A stretch of 64,000 bases of DNA. Origin: Hyphomicrobiales bacterium. Its GTDB lineage: Bacteria > Pseudomonadota > Alphaproteobacteria > Rhizobiales > JACESI01. The translations under genes were made by a program, and so were the position numbers. The notes beneath the pieces were generated by a model. It saw only the letters and a program-made list of their open reading frames with translations, had not been told where the DNA came from and did no database searches. Of this stretch, positions 8,906 through 16,982 are shown in pieces; position 1 is the stretch's first letter, and every line of letters starts with the position of its first letter. Location of the stretch: assembly GCA_013911885.1 (NCBI GenBank), contig JACESI010000003.1, positions 277,851 through 341,850 of the forward strand. Direction: 5' to 3'.

Positions 8906-9529
8906 ATGCAGTTTTTAATCGGATTCATTGTCGGTATCGCCATGACGGCGCCGGTTGGCAGCGCCAATCTTCTATGCATGCGGCAAAGCCTGCGATTCGG
9001 CTTCGTCTGCGGCCTGGTGACAGCATCGGGGGCGTTGTTCGCCGATGCACTTTTTGCCGCGGTCGCAATTTTCGGCGTCGGCTATGTCGCGGCTCTGATT
9101 GCCGAGCACGAGCGGGTCATCCAGACCGTCGGCGGCTTTGTGGTGATCATTTTCGCAATCGGCATTCTGCGTCATCATGAAAGCGGTGAGGGCGAGACCG
9201 GAGGTCGCGCAACCGATGCGACCGGACCGCTGACCACCTTTGTGCTCACAATCACCAATCCGGGCACCGTTTTCGGATTTCTTGCACTTTTCTCGGCGCT
9301 GAGCCGCTTCGTGCCGCCGCCATCCGATTTCACAGGCTCGCTCACGGTGTGGTTCGGGGTCATCAGCGGTTGCGCGCTTTGGTGGTTCATGGTCGCGGGG
9401 ATTGCCGCCCGGTTTCGTCAGGTTCTGACCCAAGCAATGATGCAGCGCATCAACACGGTCACCGGTGTGATCCTGCTCCTCTTCGGCATTGCGATTCTGG
9501 GGCGGCTGGTCGTGAACGCGCTTTTGTGA
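8906..9529 (+). CDS. LysE/RhtB family amino acid exporter
   Basis: A 207-residue integral membrane protein with about six hydrophobic segments. The N-terminus MQFLIGFIVGIAMTAPVGSAN and the motif LTITNPGTVFGFLALF are hallmarks of the LysE/RhtB/CadD translocator superfamily, which exports amino acids or related small molecules. The spacing between the ATG and any Shine-Dalgarno-like sequence is poor, but no better start exists. It is alone on its strand, with genes on the other strand on both sides. Confidence 0.82.
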   Translation: MQFLIGFIVGIAMTAPVGSANLLCMRQSLRFGFVCGLVTASGALFADALFAAVAIFGVGYVAALIAEHERVIQTVGGFVVIIFAIGILRHHESGEGETGGRATDATGPLTTFVLTITNPGTVFGFLALFSALSRFVPPPSDFTGSLTVWFGVISGCALWWFMVAGIAARFRQVLTQAMMQRINTVTGVILLLFGIAILGRLVVNALL

Positions 9530-9543
9530 GGCAGGCTTTACGC

Positions 9544-9816
9544 CTATTGAACGTGCCGGACCAGAGTGAATTCACCGGCCTGAATGCGCTCGGGCAGGCG
9601 CGCGGCGAGTTTTGCCACGGCGTCTTCGCCATAAAGATCGACGAGATCGGACAGCGCCGCGAAAAGCGCCGCATGGGCCAGAATTTCCCCGTCTATGCCT
9701 TTTTCAAGGCCGACCGTCCATGCATCGAGCACGAGATCAAGCGCCGCGCGTTTTTTCTCAGCAATGATCTTGTCGTTGTCGTTGCTGACGGCGGTCGGTA
9801 ATGGTGTTGAAGGCAT
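9544..9816 (-). CDS. Small conserved hypothetical protein
   Basis: About 90 residues from ATG 9816 (MPSTPLPTAVSNDND). The frame is open further upstream to 9903, but that extension has no conserved look. The protein is soluble and largely helical (AALDLVLDAWTVGLEKG, LAHAALFAALSDLVDLYGEDAVAKLAARLP). It resembles short uncharacterised rhizobial proteins. I can assign no function. It is convergent with the LysE gene, whose stop is 14 bases away. Confidence 0.6.
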   Translation of the reverse strand: MPSTPLPTAVSNDNDKIIAEKKRAALDLVLDAWTVGLEKGIDGEILAHAALFAALSDLVDLYGEDAVAKLAARLPERIQAGEFTLVRHVQ

Positions 9817-9981
9817 CGTGCATTCCAGAAACAGGAGGCCCGCCGAGCGGACAATCGTTGACATCCCGGACCCTAGCATCTCGCCTTCGTCCGCGCCTTT
9901 CAAAGATGAAGAGAAGGTTAACGCCGCTGCCGAAAACAGCTTATATTGAAAGTTATCGTTCTAAAACAGCGGCCTGCCGTG

Positions 9982-10386
9982 TCAGCCGGAAAAATCGGAA
10001 GTCAAGTTCTGAACAATCACCTGCGCTTCACCGACATAGCGTTCCAGGGCGGTGGTAGCCGATGGGGTGCACGTGCGATAGCTCGTCTGAAAGCCCGAAA
10101 AGCCGGAATTGAACCGTTCAATCAGCTTGGCCCGGCGCAATAGGGTGGTCGCTTCGGCTTCGAGCAGTTGCACCATCTTGTCATGCCAGGCCTGACCTTG
10201 TTCCGGATGGCACAAAAGGGTGAGAAAATGCAGCGAGCCGATGATCTCGGAAAGGCGCAGAAGCCGCTCTTCATAAGGCGGCACCTTTTCCGCCTGGGCG
10301 AAAAGATTGGGCCCTGCCGCGCCTTGACCGGGCGGCAGGACGAGGAAAGCAGCGAACGCAAGAACACGACTGAAAGACAACATCAT
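9982..10386 (-). CDS. TIGR02301 family secreted protein
   Basis: A 134-residue protein with an N-terminal signal peptide (residues 1-23, MMLSFSRVLAFAAFLVLPPGQG). The mature part carries RLLRLSEIIGSLHFLTLLC, then MVQLLEAEA, RRAKLIERFNSGFSGFQTSYRTCTPSA, which is the pattern of the rhizobial TIGR02301/DUF2385 family. Two cysteines (LLC and RTC) probably form a disulfide in the periplasm. Function is unknown. It follows the NUDIX gene on the same strand after 33 bases. Confidence 0.8.
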   Translation of the reverse strand: MMLSFSRVLAFAAFLVLPPGQGAAGPNLFAQAEKVPPYEERLLRLSEIIGSLHFLTLLCHPEQGQAWHDKMVQLLEAEATTLLRRAKLIERFNSGFSGFQTSYRTCTPSATTALERYVGEAQVIVQNLTSDFSG

Positions 10387-10419
10387 GGCGCTAGCGGTAA
10401 CGGAATTGGTTCCCGCTTG

Positions 10420-10836
10420 TCAAAGGGTCTGTGCAAGACGGAGCACGCGCGCATAAGTTCCGGGGGTGATCGCCCTGGTCTGATCGAGAGCTTCTAAGGC
10501 ATCAAGCGCGAACCATCCGGCTTCCTCAGCATCATCACCGGCGCTTGGCGGCGCGCGGTCCATCATCCGTGTCGCGAACACCGCAATAACGAAATGATAA
10601 TCCGGATGGATGATTTCGACAAATTCCATGAAGCGCTGGCCGCAGACGCGGATGCCTGTTTCTTCCAGCACTTCACGAAAGGCGGCATCATGAAGCCGCT
10701 CAGCGTGCTCGACCTTGCCGCCGGGCAGGCTCCACAGGCCTTTTGCCGGTTCCCGCCCGCGCTTTGCGAGAAGGACATGATCTTCATGAAGAACGAGACA
10801 GCTGACGCCGAGGACCGGCCTAAATTCTGTCAACAA
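10420..10836 (-). CDS. NUDIX hydrolase
   Basis: A 138-residue soluble enzyme. The Nudix box is complete: GGKVEHAERLHDAAFREVLEETGI matches G-x5-E-x7-R-E-U-x-E-E-x-G-U, with the metal-binding glutamates. The family hydrolyses nucleoside diphosphates linked to another group; the N-terminal VLGVSCLVLHEDHVLLAKRG is like the ADP-ribose pyrophosphatase/MutT-like branch. Its start overlaps the end of the upstream 165-codon gene by 17 bases, which suggests an operon. Confidence 0.87.
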   Translation of the reverse strand: MLTEFRPVLGVSCLVLHEDHVLLAKRGREPAKGLWSLPGGKVEHAERLHDAAFREVLEETGIRVCGQRFMEFVEIIHPDYHFVIAVFATRMMDRAPPSAGDDAEEAGWFALDALEALDQTRAITPGTYARVLRLAQTL

Positions 10837-11317
10837 AAGGTTTGGTCGTGGTGGCGCTCGGTGTGATGATGCCAGTCATGCGCTCGATCAGCGGCGATAG
10901 CCGTTCCTTGGCTTCATGCGCAACCTCTTTCAGCGCGGAAACATCGTTCCTGTCGATAGAGACACCGGCACGGGCCATCAAAACGTCGAGAAGGGCGTTT
11001 GCCTCATCGGCGACCATTGCAAGCCTGTTGCGGCGGTCTTCATCCACAACCGCATAGGCGCGCAGCACGATATCATTGTTCGGCAGGCCGCTCTGCATCA
11101 CGTGGGTTTTATAGCTCATCGGCTTCCAGTGCAGAACGTCCTCGAAACATTCCGGCATATCCGGGAGAATTTCCAGCAAGAGCAAAATCTCGATATAATG
11201 GTTAAGGTAGTTCGTCGCGAGACCGGACACCAGGTTGACATTGTTATCGACAAGGGTCTGGTAAAGATGCTTGTCAGATGCCAGATCGTTGAGAGTCTGC
11301 GTTTGAATAGGGGACAT
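10820..11317 (-). CDS. Conserved hypothetical protein
   Basis: A 165-residue soluble, mostly helical protein with no signal peptide. Notable segments are NLVSGLATNYLNHYIEILLLLEILPDMPE and a C-terminal helical region DVSALKEVAHEAKERLSPLIERM. I do not recognise a domain. It is the first gene of a probable operon with the NUDIX hydrolase and the TIGR02301 protein, and is divergent from the SRAP gene across about 95 AT-rich bases that should hold both promoters. Confidence 0.65.
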   Translation of the reverse strand: MSPIQTQTLNDLASDKHLYQTLVDNNVNLVSGLATNYLNHYIEILLLLEILPDMPECFEDVLHWKPMSYKTHVMQSGLPNNDIVLRAYAVVDEDRRNRLAMVADEANALLDVLMARAGVSIDRNDVSALKEVAHEAKERLSPLIERMTGIITPSATTTKPFVDRI

Positions 11318-11412
11318 CCTGTCACTCGTATAGTTGGCTACTCAAAAGCTCAAATTAAACGTTGAATAAAAAGAATCTGTAAACAAATAAGCAAATATGA
11401 GGATTCGGAAAA

Positions 11413-12153
11413 ATGTGCGGTCGCTTCGCCTTGACAACGGGCCTTCCGCAAATCGCCGATACCTTCGCCATGATCGTCACCGAGAGTGCGCCACCGCGCT
11501 ATAACATTGCCCCGACGCAGCCAATTCACGTTATATTTCAAGAATTTGGACATCGAAATCTGCGGCTGATGCGGTGGGGTTTCGTGCCCTCGTGGGTTAG
11601 GGAACCTGAAAACTTTTCGTTAATCATCAATGCTCGTTGTGAAACCGCGAAGGAAAAACCGTCCTTCCGCTCAGCGATCCGGCATCGGCGCTGCCTGATT
11701 CCGGCGGACGGATTTTACGAATGGCAACGCAGCGGAGCAAAGAACGCGCCCTACTACTTCCGTCCGCGCGATTGTGGTCTGATCGGCTATGCCGGGCTTT
11801 ATGAAACCTATGTGGCGGCAAATGGCAGCGAGATCGATACGGTCTGCTTCATGACGACAGCCGCAACGGCGGATATTGCCGCAATCCATCATCGCATGCC
11901 GGTCGCCATCCCGCCGGATGCAGTCGACCGCTGGCTCGATTGCGCGCATCATCTGCCCGATGCTCTGGAAAACCTCTGCCGAAACCAGCCGCTGGGTTTT
12001 TACGATATCATTCCGGTCTCAGCGCGGGTCAATTCCGCCCGCAATGATGGGCCGGAATTGCAAGAAGAAGTTCAGGCTTCGGGAGAGGCGCCCCGCCCGA
12101 AACAAGGCCGTAAAGCTGAAGAAGCCTCTTCCCGCCAACTGTCGCTCTTCTGA
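11413..12153 (+). CDS. yedK: SRAP-family abasic-site DNA-protein crosslink protein (YedK/HMCES type)
   Basis: A 246-residue protein of the SOS-response-associated peptidase family. The catalytic Cys2 directly follows the initiator Met (MCGRFALT), as required. Other family marks are YNIAPTQPI, MRWGFVPSW, INARCETAKEKPSFR, RCLIPADGFYEW and IHHRMPVAI, which hold the Asn, Glu and His of the active site. YedK/HMCES proteins form a thiazolidine crosslink with abasic sites in single-stranded DNA at stalled forks. The tail beyond the domain is charged and ends in RQLSLF, which looks like a beta sliding-clamp-binding peptide. GAGG lies before the ATG. It ends 4 bases from the convergent aminotransferase. 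Confidence 0.93.
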   Translation: MCGRFALTTGLPQIADTFAMIVTESAPPRYNIAPTQPIHVIFQEFGHRNLRLMRWGFVPSWVREPENFSLIINARCETAKEKPSFRSAIRHRRCLIPADGFYEWQRSGAKNAPYYFRPRDCGLIGYAGLYETYVAANGSEIDTVCFMTTAATADIAAIHHRMPVAIPPDAVDRWLDCAHHLPDALENLCRNQPLGFYDIIPVSARVNSARNDGPELQEEVQASGEAPRPKQGRKAEEASSRQLSLF

Positions 12154-12157
12154 TTGT

Positions 12158-13558
12158 TCAGGCAGCTTGCTTGAAATGCCCTTCGCGCACAGCCCAGTCG
12201 AGGGTTTCATCGAGTGCCAGTTCCAGCTTGTCGAAAAGAAGGTTGAGTTCGTCCGGCGTAATAATCATCGGCGGGCAGATAGCGATTGTGTCACCGATGG
12301 CGCGCAGGATCGCGCCATGTTTCTGAAGCGCCATCACGCAACGCATGCCCAGGGTGATTTTGGGATCGAACGGCGTGCGGGTCTTGCGGTTTGCCGAGAG
12401 TTCCGCGCCGCCGATGAGGCCACTGCACCGTGTATTGCCGACCAGCGGATGGTCGCCGATTTTTGCCATTCGTGCGGCAAATAAAGGCGCCAGATCGCGC
12501 ACCCGGCCAAGAATGTTGCGCTTATGATAGATTTCGAGGGTCTTGACACCGATCGCGGCCGAAAGCGGATGGCCGCCATAGGTATATCCGTGACCGAAAG
12601 TGCCAAGTTTCCTGGACTGATCCACCAGCGCATCATAAAGGAAATCCGGCATCATGACTGCGCTCAGCGGCGCATAGGAAGCGGTAAGCTGCTTTGCGCA
12701 TGAAATCGTGGTCGGCATCATGCCCATTGTCTCGCAGCCCCACCAGTTGCCGGTGCGGCAGAAACCATTGATGACCTCATCGTTGATCATCAGAATGTCG
12801 TATTTCGTCAGGATCTTCCCGATCGCCGGGAAATAGGTCTGAGGCGGAATGATCACGCCACCAGCGCCCATGATCGGTTCGGCGATCATGGCGGCAATGG
12901 TCTGCGGTCCTTCGCGGATAATCAGATCCTCAAGATTGGCCGCAAGACGCGCAACGAAGGCAGCCTCATCCTCACCCTCTTCATGAAACAGCCAGAAATG
13001 CGGGCAGTCCGTGTGCAGGACACGGGCGAGCGGCAGGTCGAAATCATTGTGGTTCGCGGGAAGCCCGGTCAGCGATGCCGCCATCAGTGTGACGCCGTGA
13101 TAGCCTTTGATGCGCGAGATGATCTTCTTTTTCTCAGGCCGCCCCATGGCGTTGTTGTAGTACCACATGAGCTTGATCTGGGTATCGTTCGCCTCTGAGC
13201 CAGAAGTTGAAAACAGCACCTTGCCACATGGCATCGGTGCGATTTCCTTAAGCTTTTCAGCAAGTTCAATTGCTGGTTCGGTGCCCTTGCCGGTAAAGTT
13301 ATGATAGTAAGGAAGCTTCGCAAGCTGCTCGCGGCCTGCTTCGACGAGTTCCTCGTCCGAGAAGCCAAGCCCGGAACACCACAGGCCCGACATGCCCTCG
13401 ATGAAGGCATTGCCCTGGGTATCATAGACATAGACCCCCTTGCCACTCTCGATGATGAGCGGGCCGAATTCCTTGAGCCGGTGCAGCGGGGTGTAAGGGT
13501 GGACGATGCTTTCCATGTCGCGCATCTGCATATTGGTCGGCTGGGCAGCGATGGTCAT
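12158..13558 (-). CDS. Class III aminotransferase (omega-amino acid / pyruvate type)
   Basis: A 466-residue PLP enzyme of fold type I. It has the SGSEANDT phosphate-binding motif, the aromatic KGYHG, the cofactor Asp in INDEVINGFCRTG and the Schiff-base Lys in SCAKQLTASYAPLSAV. It belongs to the 'aspartate aminotransferase family protein' subgroup that uses pyruvate as acceptor and amines or omega-amino acids as donors. The donor cannot be named from sequence. The gene is convergent with the SRAP gene and follows the metallo-beta-lactamase-fold gene on the same strand by 28 bases. Confidence 0.88.
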   Translation of the reverse strand: MTIAAQPTNMQMRDMESIVHPYTPLHRLKEFGPLIIESGKGVYVYDTQGNAFIEGMSGLWCSGLGFSDEELVEAGREQLAKLPYYHNFTGKGTEPAIELAEKLKEIAPMPCGKVLFSTSGSEANDTQIKLMWYYNNAMGRPEKKKIISRIKGYHGVTLMAASLTGLPANHNDFDLPLARVLHTDCPHFWLFHEEGEDEAAFVARLAANLEDLIIREGPQTIAAMIAEPIMGAGGVIIPPQTYFPAIGKILTKYDILMINDEVINGFCRTGNWWGCETMGMMPTTISCAKQLTASYAPLSAVMMPDFLYDALVDQSRKLGTFGHGYTYGGHPLSAAIGVKTLEIYHKRNILGRVRDLAPLFAARMAKIGDHPLVGNTRCSGLIGGAELSANRKTRTPFDPKITLGMRCVMALQKHGAILRAIGDTIAICPPMIITPDELNLLFDKLELALDETLDWAVREGHFKQAA

Positions 13559-13586
13559 TGAACAATCTCCAAAAGGGATTTACTGA

Positions 13587-14534
13587 TTACAGGTTGTAGA
13601 TTCCGTTGATCGTCGGCGGTCCTTCGCTCCTTACCAGTCCGCGCGCCACCAGATCTTCAAGATGGGCGAGAACGGAGAACCCGGCCGCGCCATGGAGGAC
13701 GGGATTCACGCCCGCATACATGACTTTTACCATGTCGCGAATGGTTCTGTCGCCTGCTTTGAGGCGTTCCAGAATGCTCGCTTCGCGCATCAGCCGATGG
13801 GTCTTGAGGCCGCGCATGAATTTCGCGGGGTTTTCGACCCGTCCGCCGTGGCCCGGAAAGAAAGTCTGCTCATCACGCGCGAGAAGCACATCGAGAGAGT
13901 TCATGAAATCCGACATGGAGCCATCCGGCGGCGCGACAATCGATGTCGACCAGGCCATGACATGATCGCCGGAGAGAAGCACATTCTCTTCGCGCAACGC
14001 GAAGGCGAGGTGGTTCGCCGTGTGTCCGGGTGTCCGGATGGCTTCAAGGGTCCAGTTTTCGCCCGCGATAATCTCGCCGTTCCTGAGCGTGACATCGGGT
14101 TTGAAATCGCGGTCTGCGCTCGCATCAAGCGGGTTTGTCTCGCCCGGCGAAAGATCGCGTGCGGCGCGGTGGATGCCTTCGCCATAGATCGCCGTGCGGT
14201 AATGCGGGGCAAGAATGCGGGTTGCGGGCGAATGGTCGGCATGGGTGTGGGTCACGATAATATGGCTGACCGGTCGCTCGCCCACCGCCGCCTTGATCGC
14301 CTCGATATGGCTTTCGATCACCGGGCCGGGGTCGATGATCGCGACACTTTCCGTGCCGATCAGATAGGTGTTGGTGCCATGGAAGGTGAACGGGCCGCCA
14401 TTCGGCGCGGTGATGCGTGCGACCTGCTTGCTCAGCTGTACCAGTTCGCCGTGACGCGGCTCGAAATTCTGTTTCAGTTCCATGCCGTGTTCTAGCGCAT
14501 TTTCGAACCCGCCTGCCAGCCTGTTTTTCAGCAT
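13587..14534 (-). CDS. Metallo-beta-lactamase-fold hydrolase, LACTB2-like
   Basis: Up to 315 residues. The zinc motif THTHADHS (H-x-H-x-D-H) is intact, followed by TPGHTANH, LLSGDHVMAWSTSIV and FFPGHGG, and the C-terminal winged-helix-like domain typical of LACTB2 relatives. The front of the domain reads TAPNGGPFTFHGTNTYLIG. Substrates of bacterial members are mostly unknown; ribonuclease and thioesterase roles are described for relatives. The ATG at 14534 has only a weak GGA in front; an in-frame ATG at 14483 is closer to where the conserved region begins. Confidence 0.82.
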   Translation of the reverse strand: MLKNRLAGGFENALEHGMELKQNFEPRHGELVQLSKQVARITAPNGGPFTFHGTNTYLIGTESVAIIDPGPVIESHIEAIKAAVGERPVSHIIVTHTHADHSPATRILAPHYRTAIYGEGIHRAARDLSPGETNPLDASADRDFKPDVTLRNGEIIAGENWTLEAIRTPGHTANHLAFALREENVLLSGDHVMAWSTSIVAPPDGSMSDFMNSLDVLLARDEQTFFPGHGGRVENPAKFMRGLKTHRLMREASILERLKAGDRTIRDMVKVMYAGVNPVLHGAAGFSVLAHLEDLVARGLVRSEGPPTINGIYNL

Positions 14535-14578
14535 CGTTCCTGGTGCGGAAAAGATTTTCGGGAAACAAGCGCACCCGG

Positions 14579-14607
14579 TTGCGCCGGATTTCCAATGCAG
14601 CTATACC
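14579..14607 (+). promoter_or_regulatory. Putative sigma-70 promoter of tRNA-Gln
   Basis: TTGCGC at 14579-14584 and TATACC at 14602-14607 are separated by 17 bases, the preferred spacing. The tRNA begins 30 bases after the -10 element. Assignment is by pattern only. Confidence 0.5.
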
Positions 14608-14636
14608 CCGAACATTGCGCGCTCGCGCGCCGGTTT

Positions 14637-14711
14637 TGGGGTGTAGCCAAGCGGTAAGGCAGCGGTTTTTGGTACCGCTATGCGAAGGTTCGAATCCTTC
14701 CACCCCAGCCA
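14637..14711 (+). tRNA. tRNA-Gln (anticodon TTG)
   Basis: A complete cloverleaf can be drawn. The acceptor stem TGGGGTG pairs with CACCCCA, the D arm holds AGCCAAGCGGTAAGGC, and the anticodon stem GCGGT/ACCGC encloses a seven-base loop with anticodon TTG. The T arm reads GAAGGTTCGAATCCTTC. The discriminator G and CCA are encoded. It reads CAA codons. It lies at the border of the core block and a mosaic region, a common site for integrative elements, but I found no second copy of its 3' end. Confidence 0.97.
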
Positions 14712-15148
14712 GCATTTCGCCAGATACACCCAGAGCCAGTTCAATCCGATAAGTATCCCGCCTTTCCCGAGGCTTGATATTTATCGCGTTGGCGGGAGAC
14801 GGGATATAGGGGCAGGCGCAGGCGCGTTCAGGGGAACGTCTCGCACCAGCAAGGGCCACTACCAGTTTGGATAGCAGAGACGGTGGAGCGTCAAGATTTC
14901 GCGCTTCGCCAGTTGCTTGCTGCAGATGATCTCGCATTCACCGATCAGGAGCGCGCCGCCGCTTCTCTGGCAAGCAAGGGGTTGCGGGCGGACATGGCGT
15001 CTCAAGGCTCCATAAACGGAAATTTTGGCACCTTGAGACGCCCAACAGAGAAATCCTAACACTTCAAGACTTGGCGCCTCAAGACGCCAAAATCGCGTTT
15101 TATGTTGCAATGTCTTGCTGCGATTAGCACGCCAACGCTACATCTGGC
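14712..15148. other. Gene-poor stretch with inverted-repeat array after tRNA-Gln
   Basis: No convincing gene. A 58-codon plus-strand frame (14883-15059, GTG start) with normal codon use could be the tail of a lost gene. The stretch holds a perfect 12-bp inverted repeat, GGCGTCTCAAGG (14996-15007) and CCTTGAGACGCC (15031-15042), and just after it TTGGCG/CGCCAA (15071-15076, 15085-15090) around CCTCAAGA, a variant of the same word. The clustering suggests a regulatory or recombination site. Confidence 0.45.
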
Positions 15149-16057
15149 TTAGCGCTTAATTCCAGTAACATGTATTTCTGTAGGTATATAACCTTCTGCT
15201 GTCATACTGGAAACTATTGTAATATCGGCTGTCACCATGTCTCGCCCCCAAATGTCGCCGATTGAAACAGGGTCAATCAGCTTCATCCGTATGCGTTTGT
15301 CGTGAATCCCTATTGGCACAGCGGCCCATCCGGTATTGCTTTTGTCTCGATCTTGAGCATGAATTTCTAGCTGCGTGTCATAGTATGGTGTGTACCGCTC
15401 AAAATCCTCTTTTTCGGCATATTCAGAAGGATATGGAAGCGAGCCAATTACGTCAGGCTCTACGCGCTGCCGATCAAAATCAACTGCAGTGGCACCTTCT
15501 CTAAGGCTAGGCAGGAAAAAACCTGCAACTGTCTTAGACAGGCGCTTCACGGGGCCAGGCTTCGCATATCTTGCGTCAAGGATGGACTTTATATCAGACG
15601 AGGTTTTGCCAGTTCGTTTTGCCAAAACTTCGATCAGTTCATTTAACTGTCGGCGTGCAGGGCCATCATTAATGTTTTTTTTCGCTAAATCAGTAACAAA
15701 GGAAGCCCCGTAAAATAGTACGATCATAGTGACTACGGTCACAATTGAATCGTAGTTTTCGGGGATTTCAATTTGAAAAAGCGTTTCAAGCATTGGAGGA
15801 ATTTTTTCCTCTAAATCGCTCTGGAATGCAAGGATTAGTGAAACCAAAAACAGTTCGCTCAGCGGACTTTCTTGAGAAAGCGAACGAACGTTTACTCGGA
15901 CCCTTTCGACGCTTAAACCGTCTATGAAGCTCGGCATTAAAGAAACAGCGTCTTGAATCGCCGAATCTGCCGCCTGTAAAGCCTGTATAACATCCGCAAT
16001 CGGCGTTGAGCCTCTTGTGTCGTATTTGATACTCAAAGGTAAATTTACTTCCGCCAT
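15149..16057 (-). CDS. Hypothetical protein with one predicted membrane segment
   Basis: About 302 residues from ATG 16057 (a TTG two codons earlier is possible). I recognise no family. One hydrophobic segment lies near residues 105-122 (SIVTVVTMIVLFYGASFV). The part before it is probably cytoplasmic or extracellular with SFIDGLSVERVRVNVRSLSQ. The C-terminal 180 residues are charged and beta-rich, with YTPYYDTQLEIHAQDRDKS and IRMKLIDPVSIGDIW. Codon use is more AT-rich than in neighbouring core genes, which suggests recent arrival. It stands alone downstream of the tRNA and beside a truncated DUF4365 gene. Confidence 0.6.
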   Translation of the reverse strand: MAEVNLPLSIKYDTRGSTPIADVIQALQAADSAIQDAVSLMPSFIDGLSVERVRVNVRSLSQESPLSELFLVSLILAFQSDLEEKIPPMLETLFQIEIPENYDSIVTVVTMIVLFYGASFVTDLAKKNINDGPARRQLNELIEVLAKRTGKTSSDIKSILDARYAKPGPVKRLSKTVAGFFLPSLREGATAVDFDRQRVEPDVIGSLPYPSEYAEKEDFERYTPYYDTQLEIHAQDRDKSNTGWAAVPIGIHDKRIRMKLIDPVSIGDIWGRDMVTADITIVSSMTAEGYIPTEIHVTGIKR

Positions 16058-16163
16058 ACCCAATTTGAAGCAGAGTTCTACAATTTTGTGGAGTCGTATT
16101 TATCATTTTCCCGTTCCCTTCTTTAGGAACCGGCCCTGTAGCAATCACCCCTTGGTGCGTTTG

Positions 16164-16550
16164 CTACATAAGACCGGAAAATCCCGCAAGGCTGACCCAG
16201 TAGGCGCAGCGCCGCAGGATCAGTTGCTCCGGGGTGACGCTCAACCACTCCGCTTCGGCAGCGGGCAGAGAGAGAACGACCAGAATGCGGGGAACCATCG
16301 TCTGTTCCCGTAAAAGGTCATAATTGCGGCGCTTCAGCGCATAGCGATACTCGCCATTTGTCGCCTCGCCAAGATTGATCGTCGCCTTCAGCTGGATGTC
16401 GAGAGACGGCCGCATAGAGCCGCCAGCCCGGATCTGAACATCCACGCCATCACGGTCGAAATTCTGCTCTGCGGTCACATAGCCAGCCCCGGCTGCTACA
16501 GCCGCCACATAGGCACGGGAAAGCGCTTCTTCACGATCGTTGGATGTCAT
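16164..16550 (-). pseudogene. DUF4365 protein, probably 3'-truncated
   Basis: About 128 residues from ATG 16550. The sequence matches the start and middle of DUF4365: REEALSRAYVAAVAAGAGY, DRDGVDVQI, SLDIQLKATINL, YDLLREQTMVPRILVVL and LILRRCAYWVSLAGF. The D-G-V-D and D-x-Q-x-K residues resemble a PD-(D/E)xK nuclease-like core. Family members normally continue for several tens of residues after the RRCAYW motif, while here the frame ends after FSGLM. The loss falls where the AT-rich neighbouring block begins. Full family length is from memory. Confidence 0.6.
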
Positions 16551-16557
16551 CAACGAA

Positions 16558-16698
16558 TCAACCATTTGGAAGCCACCGCTTGTTGCCATTGTCCGCAAGG
16601 TAATTTGCCTGTCTCCCGACAGCAACTATCTCCGTGAGCAACGCCTCGGCATCCGTCTCGATCCGGCTTTCGGGCATGTAGGAGACCAAGAGGGTCAT
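16558..16698 (-). pseudogene. Short reading frame, possibly N-terminal remnant of an ImmA/IrrE-like gene
   Basis: A 46-codon frame with ATG 16698 and TGA 7 bases before the DUF4365 start. It begins MTLLVSYMPESRIETDAEAL, which looks like the opening of ImmA/IrrE metallopeptidases; those often sit between an XRE regulator and a DUF4365 gene in rhizobia. The zinc-binding HExxH part is absent, so the gene would be mostly deleted. It could also be an intact small protein. This is an inference from a short stretch. Confidence 0.3.
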
Positions 16699-16747
16699 TT
16701 CGCCTTCATCCTCATCTGCATCTTCGAAAGTCGGGCTAAGCCGCCCG

Positions 16748-16948
16748 CTATTTGTCCTGCGCGCGCCGCGCTTGGCGGGCGAGCTTCAGCACGTCCTCGG
16801 CCGAAAGCCCATTAATGATGCGCAGCAGCGCCACGAGCTCGCGCGGTTGCTGCTTGATGATGTCGGAAAGGTCCGAGGCGGCTTTGCCGGCGCGGGCGAG
16901 GCGTTCGTCGACGTCGCGGCCAATCCCGGTTGCAGCATACCCCAAAAG
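16748..16948 (-). pseudogene. 3' remnant of a gene, possibly an XRE-type regulator
   Basis: An open frame of about 65 codons with no good start (only TTG near 16945, directly after an in-frame stop). Codon use is that of a real GC-rich gene. The residues PRELVALLRIINGLSAEDVLKLARQAR resemble the tail of helix-turn-helix regulators that precede ImmA/IrrE genes. The 5' part seems lost at the junction with the TRAP block near 16950. Identification is tentative. Confidence 0.35.
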
Positions 16949-16982
16949 TCAGAAATCCACTTAGCAAGACACCGGATTCTGT

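Noticed and set aside
14637..14711. tRNA-Gln as attachment site of a complete genomic island
   Set aside because: No integrase gene and no repeat of the tRNA 3' end were found in the window, so island borders cannot be set.
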